Shown one piece after another: positions 12,580 to 23,639 of a stretch of DNA of 64,000 nt. This DNA is from Cyathus striatus (lineage: Eukaryota > Basidiomycota > Agaricomycetes > Agaricales > Nidulariaceae): assembly GCA_025738555.1 (NCBI GenBank), contig JAOVFP010000008.1, forward strand, positions 4,836,001 through 4,900,000, given 5' to 3'. The translations under genes were made by a program, and so were the position numbers. Position 1 is the first letter of the stretch. Every line of letters starts with the position of its first letter. Below the pieces are notes generated by a model. It had not been told where the DNA came from. It saw only the letters and a program-made list of their open reading frames with translations, and did no database searches.

Positions 12580-13045
12580 GATTTTTACCTGAGATAGTCA
12601 GATATACCAGGCAGAACCATGACAACACGAGTCAGTGTGAGATAATAAAGTACTCTTCCTACTACAGGCCACACGCGTAAGTGGCAGCCAAACGAGTAGA
12701 AGAGTATAAGTATCGACTTACTGGACGGGCAGTGAGCACAAACTTGGCTTTGTCAAAGACAACGGCCGTTGAAGGCCACATATATCGTGAATTAATCACT
12801 ACGTCACCACGTCGTTGCACAACCTTTTCATGACATCCTCAAATTGTGGACCCCAAAAATGACAGAACCGACTGCAAACCGACAGATGAATAACTTCTCG
12901 ACTCCCACCTCGAGAAATGTCTACATTTATTGCTTCATGCCGGTGATCGACAAAGCTTGTAAATACTTACAGCGACCATTACGTCTGCAAGTTTAGGTGT
13001 ACTGAGTACTTAGCATAGGTGTCCAAGGACTCTGGGACAATGCGA
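12580..13045. other. No gene seen
   Basis: About 465 bp between the two zinc-knuckle genes. No open frame with recognisable protein, no repeat, and nothing RNA-like was seen. Confidence 0.4.
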
Positions 13046-14018
13046 CTATCGAAACATAAATACAGCGTGGTCTCTCAGCGTCCTATTCTGCTTCTTCTCC
13101 AGCGAGTCTAAAAGTTCACTCATTCTCGCAGGGAATCTTGGGATTAAGATATCCTCGTTCACGTTCCCTTCCCTCTCCACGGCAGGGCCAATATTAACGG
13201 ACGCGAAGCAGCCATTTGCGATCGGCTGGAGTGGTCTGTTCAGATAATAATCGGCAATTGGCTGATTGAAGCCATCATAGAAAGGCCTATCCCCTTCCAT
13301 AGACTCCTCGCCACTACATTCGTCTCCGCTACCAGCGTCAAGCGCGTACGTCACGCCTAGATCGGAATGAGATAAATGGCCATCGTCTTCGGGCCAAACT
13401 AGCTGAGAGGATGCAGCATACGAATTATCAGGGCGCGTCCCTCTGTGATTTGAAAGCACGGCAGCAGCATAAGCACCAATAAATCCACCATCGACACCCA
13501 GAACGTCAGCCTCCCACTGATAAATATATGCTAATGCCTCAACGTCAATTTGGTTTTCGTCGATTGAAAGTACCGCACAATTGTCAACGAGTTCTTGCTC
13601 CAGATTGTACACATCTTCATAGCATCGCGCATGCCAAACAGATTTACTATTTGTTCTGACGCGGTAGGCCATTGGAATAAGATGCTGGCCACAGTGTTGA
13701 CACGTAGCAGAATGATCGGAACAGTCGGCTTTGGATTTAGCTGTATGCGGAGGGTTTTAACATGTATGTTGTCTGAAGCATCGTTGTGAGCTTTGGATAA
13801 ATAAGTGAATGAAATGGTTGATCCTTACCGCCTGGCAGCAAAATGTCTTCAACGGGCAAGACATTTAAGGCTTCGACATTTTCAACTATGTAGCACATGG
13901 ATTAGCGCTTACGCGTACGCTTAGCTCTCACAAAATAACTTTGAAAACACCTACCGATAGAACCTTGTGAGTGTCGATTCCTGTATCTGTCATTCCCCGT
14001 AGGTACATCGCTGGCCAT
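13046..14018 (-). CDS. Half-LIM zinc-knuckle protein with acidic C-terminus, function unknown
   Basis: Three exons (14018-13955, 13885-13829, 13740-13046) join to exactly 272 codons. The start gives MASDVPTGNDRYRNRHSQ. The key element is CQHCGQHLIPMAY...VWHARCYED at about residues 55-85: C-x2-C, a spacer of 19, then H-x2-C. That matches one zinc-binding half of a LIM domain, and a second half is not evident. The following region is acidic and low-complexity (SGDECSGEESMEGD), and the end is basic (KKQNRTLRDHAVFMFR). It may mediate protein contacts, but nothing firm supports that. The neighbour at 12.3 kb carries the same knuckle. Confidence 0.6.
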
Positions 14019-14460
14019 TCTTATAGACTATAACCGTAAAACGAATACAGAACAGAGAAGTATACTGATATACGGCGGTGAGCTCTTTGGCGACATATCT
14101 GATTTTCCTTGGGTAGCATTCCGGCAGTGGACGTAAATTAAGGTAGGATAGAAGTCCAGATAATCGAGTAGGTTCTGTGGCCTGTTATGTTTCTTCGAGT
14201 GTTCCTCATTTGATATCCGCACCTGTATTAAAGTCGGGATCTCTTCTTAAAAGGATTCGCTGATGGATGCCGCCATTCAAGTGATCTTCTTTCAGAAAGA
14301 AAGGAATACTTAGCTTGAAGTTTGCAGTGTGTACTGTAACCTAGTGACAGTATAAGCTTAAGTCTGAGATCTGGATCTGGATCTGAGGCCAGTCATTACT
14401 ATACATTACAATCCGACAATTACAGGAATGTACAGATATCTGTAATGTAATCCCTCGGCT
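14019..14460. other. No gene seen; short GGATCT repeat
   Basis: Flank of the zinc-knuckle gene. Three tandem copies of a gatctg hexamer occur near 14370-14392. No supported coding frame was found. Confidence 0.35.
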
Positions 14461-14575
14461 CCCTTGCTCCCTCACCTGCTCCCTCCAATCCCACTACTCC
14501 CTCCCTCCACCTGCCCTGCCACTTCTCCTTCCACCCACTCCCTCCAACCCTTCCACTCCCTCCCACCAACTAATT
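14461..14575 (+). repeat. CTCCC-rich low-complexity tract
   Basis: About 115 bp made almost entirely of irregular ctccct / ccctcc units on the + strand (purine-rich on the - strand). The long frames across it are a consequence of this composition. Confidence 0.6.
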
Positions 14576-14899
14576 CGGTAATCCTGCGCTTGAACAATAT
14601 CTCGTATCATACGCAAAATCGTTCTGTTCATCCATATTCTCCTTCCTTCGCCTTTAACGATGTCAGAACGGGACAAAGGACAGTGCGAGGTGATAAGAGC
14701 GAACACGTACATGTGTGTGGTTGTTGTGGATGCGGGTGGAACGAAAGTAAATCAACGGTGTCGTGTAATAGTTGGTATGTTCGTCTTCTGCCTCATGTAA
14801 GGAGAGCGAGGAGGCGCTGTATCATCTTGGATGGGCTGGGAAGGGGTGGGATGAGCTTAGCATCAGTTAGTGAATTGGCATAACAAGAGAACATGGACG

Positions 14900-15440
14900 A
14901 ATACCCCTTATAGCAGACTCAGTACATCCCCTCCTCCCTTCCGCGCTCCTCCTCACCCGAGAAGTACTCATACTTCCTTGTCGACGACGCCCCTCAGGGC
15001 TACAAGAAGCATCAACACTATCCTCATCACTCTAATCCTCATCGCACTCCACCCAGCCCATCTCCTCCTACCTCACAGTAGCGTCTTTCAATTCGTCCAA
15101 TCCACCCGGTAACTTCTGTTCTAGATATTCATAGAACAGTGTAACCTTCATGTGTTCACGGTCGAGGAGTAGGATGAAGATTTCGTCGGCTGCGCTTTCG
15201 TCACCTTCAGAAGAGAGGAGAGCTTCAGCAGCTTCGATATCGTGTTCTGTGTTACGCAGTGTCAGGGAGAGCCTATACGAAATATCACGGGTGAGCGTCA
15301 GTAGGAAGTAAGACACTAAGGTTTAAAGTTAAATCACGAACTGGAATTCACCGGAGTTGTACCTGTATATCGTAGAGGAACTGAAAATCTGGTAGCCTGA
15401 GGCACTGCGTTAAAGGTAAAGGGTGTGGCAGGTGTGTGGA
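14900..15440 (-). pseudogene. Relic of an SPX-domain gene (Pho87/Pho91/Xpr1 type)
   Basis: A - strand exon reads LSLTLRNTEHDIEAAEALLS, then FILLLDREHMKVTLFYEYL, close to the SPX-domain core 'LLDRELxKITLFYExQE' that senses inositol pyrophosphates in phosphate transporters. Upstream, FNAVP (about 15402-15416) recalls the opening FNAVPEW of SPX proteins. The frame then meets TAG at 15068-15070 and a second TAG shortly after. Beyond these it still reads SDEDSVDASCSPEGRRRQGS, the acidic/basic spacer typical of such proteins. No transporter part follows; instead there is the CTCCC tract. I infer a truncated, stop-ridden remnant. A small real protein (about 15071-15567) cannot be excluded. Confidence 0.5.
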
Positions 15441-15567
15441 TTCTTAGCACTTGGACTTGGATATATATGTACCAAAGGATGGTATTTCTTTTGCTATCAT
15501 AGTGGTGAGGAGCGGCGGTGGTGTTACATAATGAACGAGTGTGACAACTATATTTGGCGAGAAACAC

Positions 15568-16013
15568 GTTATGTCACGCGTTAACTGACGCGCCTCGCCG
15601 GGAAGAAGCCCCCCAAAGTTAAGATCCTTTGCAACAACTATCCCGTCGACCCTGGCTGGCCCAGAAGGAAAACGCCGTTTTACATATTTCCCGGCTATAA
15701 AAGCTCTTACTTATCCTTTGGGAACGAGTACTTACCCACAATCACCCATATTCACTTGTTTTAGTTGGTTAATACTCTACGTAGGGCTATCTATTTCAAG
15801 CGAGTCTTCGTGGCAGTGTGAGTTGTCCTCTCCTGAGTCTATATCCGTTCAATCACAGCCCGTATGTAGTAGCAAGGTGCACAGCGCGCCTCATGCATCA
15901 TCATGTAGACATTGTCTGCCTCACGGAAACCAGCCGGATTCCTTTCTGACATTCTTTAAATAACAGTGGACTGACATGCTTTTCTTTGCTAGTTCATTCG
16001 AAGCACTACTGAG
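15568..16013 (+). promoter_or_regulatory. Upstream region with TATA box
   Basis: A canonical TATAAAAG sits at 15696-15703, about 310 bp before the start codon of the 16.0-kb gene. The intervening sequence may be a transcribed leader, possibly with an intron. No coding frame is supported. Confidence 0.4.
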
Positions 16014-16671
16014 ATGACCATGGATTTTGTTCTATCGGCGAGCAAGAAGATTGTCTCACCTGTAACTTCAAGTAGCAGCAAGTCCATGTTGATTGATCTG
16101 GATCTCAAGTAAGTGGAGGATGCAGTGTACCGTGCAGCATAAAAGGCTGAGAAGAAGCTGCAGCGCAAGAAAAAAGATCGTTATTGAAACTGTTCGAGGC
16201 AAGGATGCCACAGCAAAGCTGAAGGAGCGTGCAGCAAAGAGACGGAATCCCCTCGCAGGTTTTTCGTCCGCAGACTCGTTGAAGAAAGTAGCTTCGATTC
16301 CTGCAACCCAGTCATCTCCGAAGGAGCATGATCCAATGTGCAAGAGAGATACCGCTGCGGAAACAACTACAAAGTCACAGCTGTTGGACATTTTAACAGC
16401 CACCAAAACCACAGAGGCAGATTTTCCATTGGCCTTCCCCACGCGATCGAAGGCAAGAGTGAAGGAAGGACGAATAGAAAAGTCAAATAGAGCTCCGGAG
16501 GCTATGCCTGTTCCATCGACGTGCGTTTCCAGTGCAGATTTGGTACAACCTCGAATACCTCCATACTATAATACATACAAGGACTGCCCATGCACGAGAG
16601 GAGGGCGGCCTGAATGCCCAAGATGCCGGCTGTTGAGGTTAGCTGATCGGTGCGTGATACGTATCGAATAA
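16014..16671 (+). CDS. Small basic protein with C-terminal cysteine cluster, function unknown
   Basis: Two exons. Exon 1 starts at MTMDFVLSASKKIVSP and ends ...LIDLDL; a 37-bp intron (gtaagtgg...aaaag) joins it to KLRRSCSARKKIVIETVRGK. The protein is about 205 residues and rich in Lys, Arg, Ala and Ser. It ends YKDCPCTRGGRPECPRCRLL plus 11 residues, giving a C-x-C-x7-C-x2-C cluster that could bind a metal ion. No named family was recognised. MDM31 follows on the same strand about 300 bp on. Confidence 0.55.
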
Positions 16672-16968
16672 ACGGAGTTGTATTCCTGACGTTGAAGATG
16701 TACAGATTTTGCACAATTGTGGATGTTCAGTGTGAAAAGATGGGAATTGAACCACCGTCCAGGGGAATCGAGCAGTAATACTTAAATGACATTGATAAGA
16801 TGTATTTTTATTCGCCTGTTAAAGTAGTATACGGTCATGTGACGTAAATATTTGCCTCCTTGATTTGGACAATTTTTGGATGACGTTCTGAGTGCGGAAC
16901 CAGTAAGCTGGAAGTTGTCTCTGCTAAAGCGCTGAGGCCTGCTGCTCAGCTGCTCCTTTCTTTCCATC

Positions 16969-19530
16969 ATGTCTCTCTCTTTTTCTGCTGGCTCTTCCTC
17001 TCAGTCTCTGAGGTTACTAAAAACTGCAAGCTCCTCTGTTAACTATGCTGCTATCGACCGCTATAGTCTTATCAGGAGCTTCTTCACACAACGACGTAAT
17101 TTCTCTACTCCCATTCGTCCGACGTCGCGACCAAGTCAGCATATTTCTGTGCAAGCAACCTTCGTATCTTCTTCTTTTCGTTCCTCAAGTCGTCTTGACA
17201 TTCGTTGGCTTCCTCACTCTGATATACGTTGTTTCACGTCGTCCCGAATGCGTTCAAATGATCCTCGTCGCCCTGAGCATCCCTCCACACCATCAGGCCC
17301 AGCGGACAAACATGAGCCCCCAAAAGCAGCCGAAAGCGAATATCCTTCCCAACTTCCAATTCGTAACCTTGACGAGTACTCTCGTTTCTTTCGGCGATTA
17401 GCCATGTCTCTTCCTCATCCTCATCGACCGACTCGTGATGATTTCCTTAATGTAGCCACCACCTTTTGGCAGCGCCTACGCATTCGTTTTAAATGGTTTA
17501 CGATCAAGTCATTTCGCAAGTTTAATGCAGACGATATCTCTGCTTTCATTACCTGGTTTCTCATGAGCCAGACATTGTGGATTTTGGTGGGAACGTAAGA
17601 TTATATTTGCCCTTATTCTATCAATTATTTCACTTAAGACCGTATAGAACAACCTTTTTTTCTGTCATATTTGCAATTGCAAACAAGTTTCAGCTACAAC
17701 GTACTTTTTCCAATTCGTTGCATGCAGTCACTCACTAAATTACCTTTCGCAGACTATATTGCACGGGCAATAAGCGATTATCTGACCTCAGAAACGGGCG
17801 TCACGATTATCTTTGAGTCTGCCATTGTTCCAAAGTGGAAAGATTCTCGCATTTCATTCAAGAACGTATATGTCTCTCGACGAAAAGGTGATACGAATAA
17901 CAAAAAGCTAAAAGGGCGCAGTGGTCACATGGCTGCTGTTGGGTACGATGTTAGTAACCATCCAGCCTACCATCATGTTGGAGACGAAGAGGATGATCAC
18001 TCCAACGAAGACTTGACAGACCAAGATATGAATATGTCCTTGTTTGATCTGAATATTGACTCTGTGGATGTCACTTTGTCGTTGTGGAGATGGCTCGATG
18101 GAAAGGGCTTGGTCGAAGATGCGGTTGTAAGAGGTGTTCGTGGCGTGTTAGGTGAATTCCATAAGATTCGTTATCATAAAGATTTATCGTTTACAGTATA
18201 ACATAGACCGTCGAAATGTATTCTGGGACCCAGAAAATCCTCTCGACCCTGCCCTCTTTCGACACAAATACCAGCCTGGAGATTTCGAGCTTGAGTCTTT
18301 GCAACTTGAAGATGTCCTAATTACGGTATATCAGCCTGGTGGCTTTCGTCCCTACACCGCATCTATATTTCGCGCAGATATTCGCAAGTTTCGCAAACGT
18401 TGGCTCTTCTACGACTTCCTTCGTGCCGAGAACGTAGTGGGCCAGTTCGACAACTGCCTTTTCAGTTTGCACAAGCCACAGAGTATTGGACGAACAACAG
18501 AAAAGATTTAGAAGATGGTGATTACGGTCGCATGGTACGTCATATCTCTCTAAATCGGCGCGAAGCATTCTGAAATTCATTTTAAGACCCGCATCCGTAT
18601 CGATGGGGTCAACATTGACCACTTGCAGAACTCCACTACAATGGAGGGTCCTATTTCGTGGATTACATCTGGAAAGGTAGATGCAGTTCTGGACATCAAG
18701 TTTCCGCATGATCTTCAGGACAGTCTGCAATTCAATGTTATTCTTGAAGAAATTGCCGACGCCATCAGCACTTCCCTCTCTAATGCTCAGAATCCCGAAC
18801 TCAAGCGGATTCCCGGTCAAAGAGAGCTTGCGCGTCCTCCATTAAGTGTACCTCGAGAGGAAGATTTTATAGAGGAGAAGGAAGAGGATATCCCCAAAGT
18901 GATAATTGATATCGACCTTCGTTTTCGCGATTTGAAGGCTGCTGTGCCCATCTTCACGAAAGATTTGTCATATGTCAACAATGCCTTTATTCGACCTATC
19001 GTTGCGTTCATGAAGTAAGTCCTTTTGCGCTGTATTTTAACCGAAACTTATATATTAAACCTAGTGCGAATCGAACGCTGGTACCCATTCGCTGTCGAGT
19101 AGTGAAGGATCTTGGTGACTTCGATGGCTCGTGGACTGTGAGTACGATTATCTTCTATGAGTATATTTAGTCCTCATTCCGCGCATATAGATGTGGGAAA
19201 GTAAGTATATTGATGGTCTAAGCTTTACCTTCTCTGATGAAACCCTTTGTGAATTAGCTGGATTGATGGATGAAATTTCCCTCAAGGTAAGTACTCGTGT
19301 AACTTGCGTGAATTTGCTTTACAACTATTACTCAGACATATGATGCCCTTGCATACCATGTTTCACAATCGGCAATGAACAGGCAACGACTCAAAACAGT
19401 GAGCTGGTGGAGTCTACAGTTAACCGCCAGTGCTATTATGACTGCATTGCAGAATATTATGGACCCCGTCTCTGCGCATTGGAGAGAGCTTTATATCAGT
19501 AACACGATACACTTACCTGTTGCATTTTAA
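16969..19530 (+). CDS. MDM31: Mitochondrial inner-membrane protein Mdm31/Mdm32 family
   Basis: Inner-membrane protein needed for mitochondrial morphology, inheritance and lipid homeostasis. The start MSLSFSAGSSSQSLRLLK opens an Arg/Ser-rich presequence of about 110 residues. FRRLAMSLPHPHRPTRDDFL and a hydrophobic segment (FLMSQTLWILVGTTTFFSVIF) follow. The conserved body reads ISDYLTSETGVTIIFESAIV, VPKWKDSRISFKNVYVSRR, VDVTLSLWRWLDGKGLVEDA, RRNVFWDPE and FDNCLFSLHKPQSIGRTTEK. It continues DLEDGDYGRMTRIRIDGVNI, GPISWITSGKVDAVLDIKFP and RCRVVKDLGDFDGSW, and ends IMDPVSAHWRELYISNTIHL. The reading frame breaks once after GRTTEK at the A4 run 18501-18504. One additional A would put DLEDGDYGRM back in frame. 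Otherwise the gene is complete with about eight introns. Confidence 0.92.
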
Positions 19531-19700
19531 AAGGGACTTTTTGTGTTTGGAACATTATCATGCTAGTTGGTTGTACATTTCTCAAATAATTGAATAAGGA
19601 TTTACAGGTTCAATATTCGAAAACAAAGTTGAGAAACATAGTTAACCGAAGTACAATCGGTCCCTATAACCATTAGAAACATAGTGTCTTATATACATCT

Positions 19701-21024
19701 TTACCGTTCTTGGAGATCATTGAGTAGACGCAAGATGTTAAGAACTGTAAGTGTGATTAATATATTAAAGCATTATTTTAACAACATGAAGCTTACAGAG
19801 ATTGATAAAGCTGATTTTGGAGATGTGTCAGCATGAAGTTACAAATGGGAAGCATCCTATATCACTCACTCGAGGTAGAGGCTGATGGCACCCATGATGT
19901 ACTCATCGGGCGACAACTTCTTGTTAATAATGTAGGTGTCGTATACGATGTAGCCACTAAAGAGGAGACAGCCCATGATTGCAAATGCCAGATCGACACC
20001 ACGGCTGAAGGGAATGAAAATTCCAACGAGGCCAGCCATGCCTAGAACGAATATTTCAGTCACCGGTACAAGATGCTGCACAAGGCCACATACACATCGC
20101 AATCAATGCACCAAAGAGGAATGGCCCCATGCCAGAGAAGTCGTACTACATGTTGATTAGGCTTAACATGTGAAAGGTAATGATAACGAGATTTAATTAC
20201 CTTGGACTGGAATGTAAACAAGGTCAATCCAATGAATACTCCGAGAGTTATGAGCCTGTGCAGAGTGAATAAATTATCCATATAGCCGATTGAAATGGCA
20301 AGCTTACAAGGCCTGAAGCACGATTTTGTTATCGTAGAATGCGACGACGACTCCCAGAGTAAAGGCTTCCATAACAGTAAAAGTGGAGAGCAAGACAAAG
20401 TTCCATGGATGAGTGTGACGCTTCCAGTAAAGTAAAAAGAGATTGACAAGAGTTCCAAACAGTGGAACATAGAAAGCCCATGTACTGTACAGAGGCGTCA
20501 GTAGAATGAAAACCGCGAAAAAGACATCACCCGTACTGGGTTTGCACCCAAAATATAGCCGAAGGGGACTGTGAGATTATACCACCAACGATACAGGTCG
20601 CGAGCTACAAATGCCTATATCAGTGGTATTCACTGGAAGTAATGATGCGTAGATACGATTTGAGAAACTGCAGGTGAAGAATTAGACGCTGCACTAATGT
20701 GGAGGTAAGATGAAACCTTACGCAGAATAGTGTAAACCTTGCGAACGAAGGCTTGCCGAATTTCAAGGGAACTCTCGGAAACCGACACTCCATACTGTTC
20801 ATACGTTGTTAATATATGAAACGACAGAACGACGAATCACGTACTTTGAAGTCATCAGGAAGGTCGCCGTGAGCAGGCTGATCGAAGATGCCGCCAGCAG
20901 AAGAACTTGCCTGAGCAGAGTTTCCTAACAAAGGGCTGCGAGCATCCTCTGTGGAATGGTAGTTCTTTGGGGATGGGGAGCGTGAAGTGTTGTAGGCAGG
21001 GGGAGGAACAGGATATTGGCTCAT
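19701..21024 (-). CDS. BXI1: Bax inhibitor-1 family protein (TMBIM/Bxi1)
   Basis: Multi-pass membrane protein of the ER/vacuole. In yeast, Bxi1 links the unfolded-protein response, calcium and cell death. The cytosolic N-terminus is Pro/Ser-rich (MSQYPVPPPAYNTSRSPSPK), followed by DLPDDFK, YGVSVSESSLEIRQAFVRKV, GGIISQSPSAIFWVQT and FYVPLFGTLV. Next come LLYWKRHTHPWNFVLLSTFT, ITLGVFIGLTLFTFQSK, GLVGIFIPFSRGVDLAF and CLLFSGYIVYDTYIINKKLS, and it ends DEYIMGAISLYLDFINLFLN, ILRLLNDLQER. Seven hydrophobic segments and the conserved C-terminal IVYDTYIIN...DEYI block are all present. About nine exons, with a tiny F-I-N-L exon near the end. It shares a 222-bp divergent promoter with the PP2C-like gene. 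Confidence 0.92.
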
Positions 21025-21246
21025 GATAGTTGCAGAAAGCTTGGAAGAGATTGAGCTGTGTTAACTTAAAGCAGTGCTGTTCAATAGCGGCCCCGTGATG
21101 ACGCTGTTTCTGGCTACATCTAGAAACAACTTTGCAGTAAGCCTGTACTTGCTGTACTGGCACCTGCACCAATGCATCTCATTCCTCTTTAATATCCTCT
21201 AAAAAACCAGGCTGCTGAGCCCCCAAAATAACACTCCTTGTTACTT
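21025..21246. promoter_or_regulatory. Divergent promoter, BXI1 (-) / PP2C-like (+)
   Basis: 222 bp separate the two start codons. The segment contains a GCACC/GGTGC-rich part around 21150-21175 and 'tctttaatatcctctaaa' before the + strand gene. No TATA consensus. Confidence 0.45.
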
Positions 21247-22862
21247 ATGTTTCCGAGGTTCTCTCATCATTATTTCCTACGTCGTGGCCTTCATTCCCGG
21301 AATCTACGTCGCGGAACCATCCTCGGGGGCCTATCATCATCCATTTTGCTTTTCTTACCAATCTTGAACAACAGCTGCGTTGATTCGGAGAGAGTATATC
21401 CCAAGCATCCATATTCTAGTCTGCGTGATCTATGGAATGATTTCTTTGAAGGGTGGAGCGACGGACTTGGACACAACTTTCGTAATTTTTCTGTTATCAG
21501 TCCATCCACCAACTCTGGGGTTGTCAGGGTTGACAGTGCATCGATGGTTAAGTACGCCTATAGATTTGCTGCATTGCAATGTCCATATGCTCACTTATCC
21601 TCAGCCGCGTACGTGGTCAACTAAACGTAGACGTTTTTGCACCCCGACTTCCCACTCTGGAATGGACTTTACTTGGGATATTCAACGGCAACTCCGGCAG
21701 CTCGACCTCAGAGCACCTTCATGAAAACCTACTTAACGCCGTCACAGGATTCCTTGCAGATATTTATTCCTCGTATAACTGCGTTGCTCCAGAATACTCA
21801 GATATGACGTCTGACAGTACTCAGCATCCGAGTAGTCGCATCTACCCCCCACCCGAGAAGATTGATAACGCTATTGCAGAAGCCTTCCAAAGAGTGGATA
21901 ATGATATTGTGCACGATAGAGTGCAAAGAGTATTCAATCAGAATTCTAAAGAAGTTGCTGTAAAATTACTGTCTCCAGCGATGTCGAGATCTGGTGCTAT
22001 CGTTGGATTCTTCGACGGACGCGAAAAAATATTAAAGATCGCCGTGGCGGGAGGAGCTGGGGCTGTCCTGGGACGACGAGTGGAATCCTTCAATGAATTG
22101 TCCTCAGCTAACGACACCAAATACAAGGTAGAAGTCATAACAGCACCGCAACCTACTTTCAAGCATCCTACCACTGGGGAGCAGAAGTTTGTGCACTCTT
22201 TTGGTGATGCCATGTTCAAATGGTCTGAGGAAATTCAGAAGCGCCTTCACGAAAACTTCCTCGGTGATATTCCAATTCCTGATTCTTCACATCCTAAAGT
22301 TACCGCGGAGCCTATTATTTCTACTGTTAAGATTCGCCCAGGTGATTTCGTTGTCATGGCCAACTCAGGTATATGGGACTGTCTGGGTAGCGACGACGTG
22401 GTGGGATTGGTTGCTGTCTGGCTGAGGCGTAATCAAATCAGAGAAGAAGATGCTCATGTGGAGGTTGTGAAAATCAATGAAAATACACAGATAAATCACA
22501 AGGTGTATAAGCCTTCCTATCGTGACTCGAAAGTTGTTTTAAATCCAGAAGACCTTCCGGTTATCAAGTCAAAATCTCTTCAATCTTTTCCAGCGGCAAG
22601 GGGAAACAAGAACCTATCCTGGGTACCAAATAGTGAAAGCCGAAGGTTTGTCAACATCGATTCCAACGCTGCCTCACATATTATACGCAATGCTATTGGG
22701 GGCGCAAATACAGAGCTGATCCAAGCTTTCGAAAACATGGATCCCATTAGGGTGGAAAGTCATAGGTTAGTTTCAAATACATCTTCAATTCTGACTATTA
22801 TACTCTATTGCTGAATGTTTTATAGGGATGATTTGGGCGTGCAGGTTATATTCTTCAAATAA
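21247..22862 (+). CDS. PP2C-fold mitochondrial phosphatase-like protein, metal ligands lost (probable pseudophosphatase)
   Basis: Three exons (21247-21551, 21605-22765, 22826-22862) join to 501 codons. The Arg-rich start MFPRFSHHYFLRRGLHSRNL plus a hydrophobic run suggests a mitochondrial membrane-anchored precursor, as in the Ptc5 / pyruvate dehydrogenase phosphatase group. The fold is clear: WTLLGIFNGNSGSSTSEHL, GAVLGRRVESF, FKHPTTGEQKFVHSFGDAMF, MANSGIWDCLGSDDVVGLVA, ASHIIRNAIGGANTELI, RDDLGVQVIFFK. But key active-site residues are changed. FDGHSG is FNGNSG (residues 128-133), GDSRAV is GGAGAV (251-256), and (T)DGLW is NSGIW (355-359). Only the terminal RDD remains. It has no stop or frameshift, so it looks like an expressed, non-catalytic paralogue. 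Confidence 0.82.
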
Positions 22863-23639
22863 ATGGGAGATTCTCTATAAAAGAATAGCGCTAACATTGA
22901 ATGTAAGACGTCAGATAAGAGCTATGGCCTCGCTTGGAGAACAACAAGGACATTATAAGCAGCTATAAATAGAAAGTAGCCGACTCGCAGCTTGTGCGGT
23001 TCAGATGTAAAATGGCCTGTCAAGAGTGTATTTGGTAATTAATACTGTACAACGACACTTATGATCGCAATAAATCCAGCTCACGTTTTATCTACGCTTC
23101 GCCCCCATGCCTCCACATTTGCTTCCTATCACCATCCCACAATGCTAGCACCAAGGCAACAAACATCCTTCCAAGGTCGAGGGACTCTATGAAAAACTAA
23201 TAATACTTCACCTTTCCATGATTCACTTCGATGAAGAGTTTTTCCCAACCTAGAGATATGACGTCATACTACAATCTAACGATATAAATTTATCGCTTCA
23301 TGGGTCAATCCAGCGTTCATCTGCTAATGATCTTTCTCGTTTCTAAATTGAACACTCAGTCAATGATTCACGTAACTCTACATAACTTGAAGTGACATAA
23401 TGACAAGTTAAGAGCATCTGAGAATTATTGTGCGGAATATTTCAGTCCAGTTAAGCTAGGAGATATATATATGTTTACAGTTGATTTACAGTCGATGTCT
23501 ATATGGGATTACCAATGATGCTCATAAGTATAAGTATGCCTCGAAGTATTGTGCATTGGACAGTATACTTACTAGATATGTCACGATCGTTACGATTGGA
23601 CGTAACCTTACCTACATGTGCATTGTGTAACGTCCCGCG
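22863..23639. other. No gene seen
   Basis: AT-rich 780 bp between the PP2C-like gene and the esterase relic. No supported frame. A short ATATATATG run lies near 23464-23472. Confidence 0.4.
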
